Assembly: GCF_025963695.1 (NCBI RefSeq)
Contig: NZ_JAOQAH010000031.1
Coordinates: 93,640-157,639, forward strand
DNA: 64,000 nt
Direction: 5' to 3'
Source of the DNA: Segetibacter sp.
GTDB lineage: Bacteria; Bacteroidota; Bacteroidia; Chitinophagales; Chitinophagaceae
The notes under the pieces were generated by a model, which did no database searches, was not told where the DNA came from, and saw only the letters and a list, made by a program, of their open reading frames with translations. Both the position numbers and the translations under genes were made by a program. Shown here piece after piece: positions 63,655 through 64,000 of this stretch; within the stretch, counting starts at the first letter, position 1, and each line of letters opens with the position of its first letter.

Positions 63655-63697
63655 TGGCTTAATAAGTCCCTCCTCTTTGAATAGCCCTTTTCACACC

Positions 63698-63732
63698 GTT
63701 TCCCTTATGCATTCTCATGCCATAAGGGAAAC
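63698..63732 (+). terminator. Perfect 12-bp hairpin after the response regulator
   Basis: GTTTCCCTTATG and CATAAGGGAAAC pair exactly around an 11-nt loop, 43 bp after the stop codon. A T-rich stretch follows after about 10 nt; a terminator is likely. Confidence 0.55.
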
Positions 63733-64000
63733 CTATCTACTTCATTTTATTCACTAATAATGTAATAAAGCACTTCAAGTTCGACAGTATAACCAGAAAC
63801 CTTTATTTGTCACATTTGCAGATTTTTTGTTATCACAAATTGCAGCTTACATTCCTGTAATTAACAATACTACACCGGCAAAAAAAGCTCCTCCGGCAAA
63901 CACTATAAAAGATAAAATACTTTGGTTTGGTTGGCAGTACTTGCTGATGTAGTCTCATTTAAACACTGTTTCAAATCCCTTTCAATGGTAGCGCATATAG
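63733..64000. other. Right edge of window, no gene seen
   Basis: No reading frame with recognisable features and no repeat copy was noted. The AT-rich sequence may hold the promoter of a gene beyond the edge. Confidence 0.4.

Overview
The window looks like chromosomal DNA of a Bacteroidota bacterium, most likely close to the Chitinophagaceae. The evidence is an AT-rich composition, a type B type IX secretion (T9SS) C-terminal sorting domain, Bacteroidota-type -7 promoter elements (TAnnTTTG) just before several start codons, a propeller/Y_Y_Y hybrid sensor kinase, lipoproteins with short lipoboxes, and frequent TTG/GTG starts. No transposase, integrase, phage gene, tRNA, rRNA or CRISPR array was seen.

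Left flank (1-14977) is mixed housekeeping and accessory content: a truncated serine hydrolase, a low-molecular-weight tyrosine phosphatase, hisS, rlmN, a desaturase strikingly like eukaryotic dihydroceramide delta-4 desaturase, a lipoprotein of unknown function, an AlkB-like dioxygenase, a T9SS-exported Ig-repeat protein, a large surface protein combining a zinc-peptidase motif, a propeller and a barrel, a phosphoesterase, a short-chain dehydrogenase and two small hypothetical genes.

Centre (15096-52894) is a 38-kb exopolysaccharide locus, entirely on the minus strand. It begins at its promoter-proximal end with the export protein (Wza-like), the tyrosine autokinase/co-polymerase (Wzc-like), an asparagine synthetase-glycosyltransferase fusion and an ABC exporter (Wzm/Wzt-like). 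About twenty glycosyltransferases and four methyltransferases follow, often with 4-bp start/stop overlaps, then a Wzy-like polymerase and a last glycosyltransferase before a good terminator at 17475-17499. Beyond it lies a separate small unit: an exosortase with an intact Cys/Arg/His triad, a WcaF-like acetyltransferase and one more GT2. The locus has no sugar-nucleotide synthesis genes, no initiating phosphoglycosyltransferase and no Wzx flippase.

Right flank (53542-64000) holds a small membrane protein, a TPR lipoprotein, rpe, a GH43-like secreted glycosidase, a 1406-residue hybrid sensor kinase, a broken alpha/beta-hydrolase relic and a stand-alone response regulator.

Across the window a roughly 20-bp sequence (consensus GTTGYGTCRCWCNCTTGTAC) recurs seven times plus one degenerate copy, on both strands and always between genes. 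It is the clearest unexplained signal seen.
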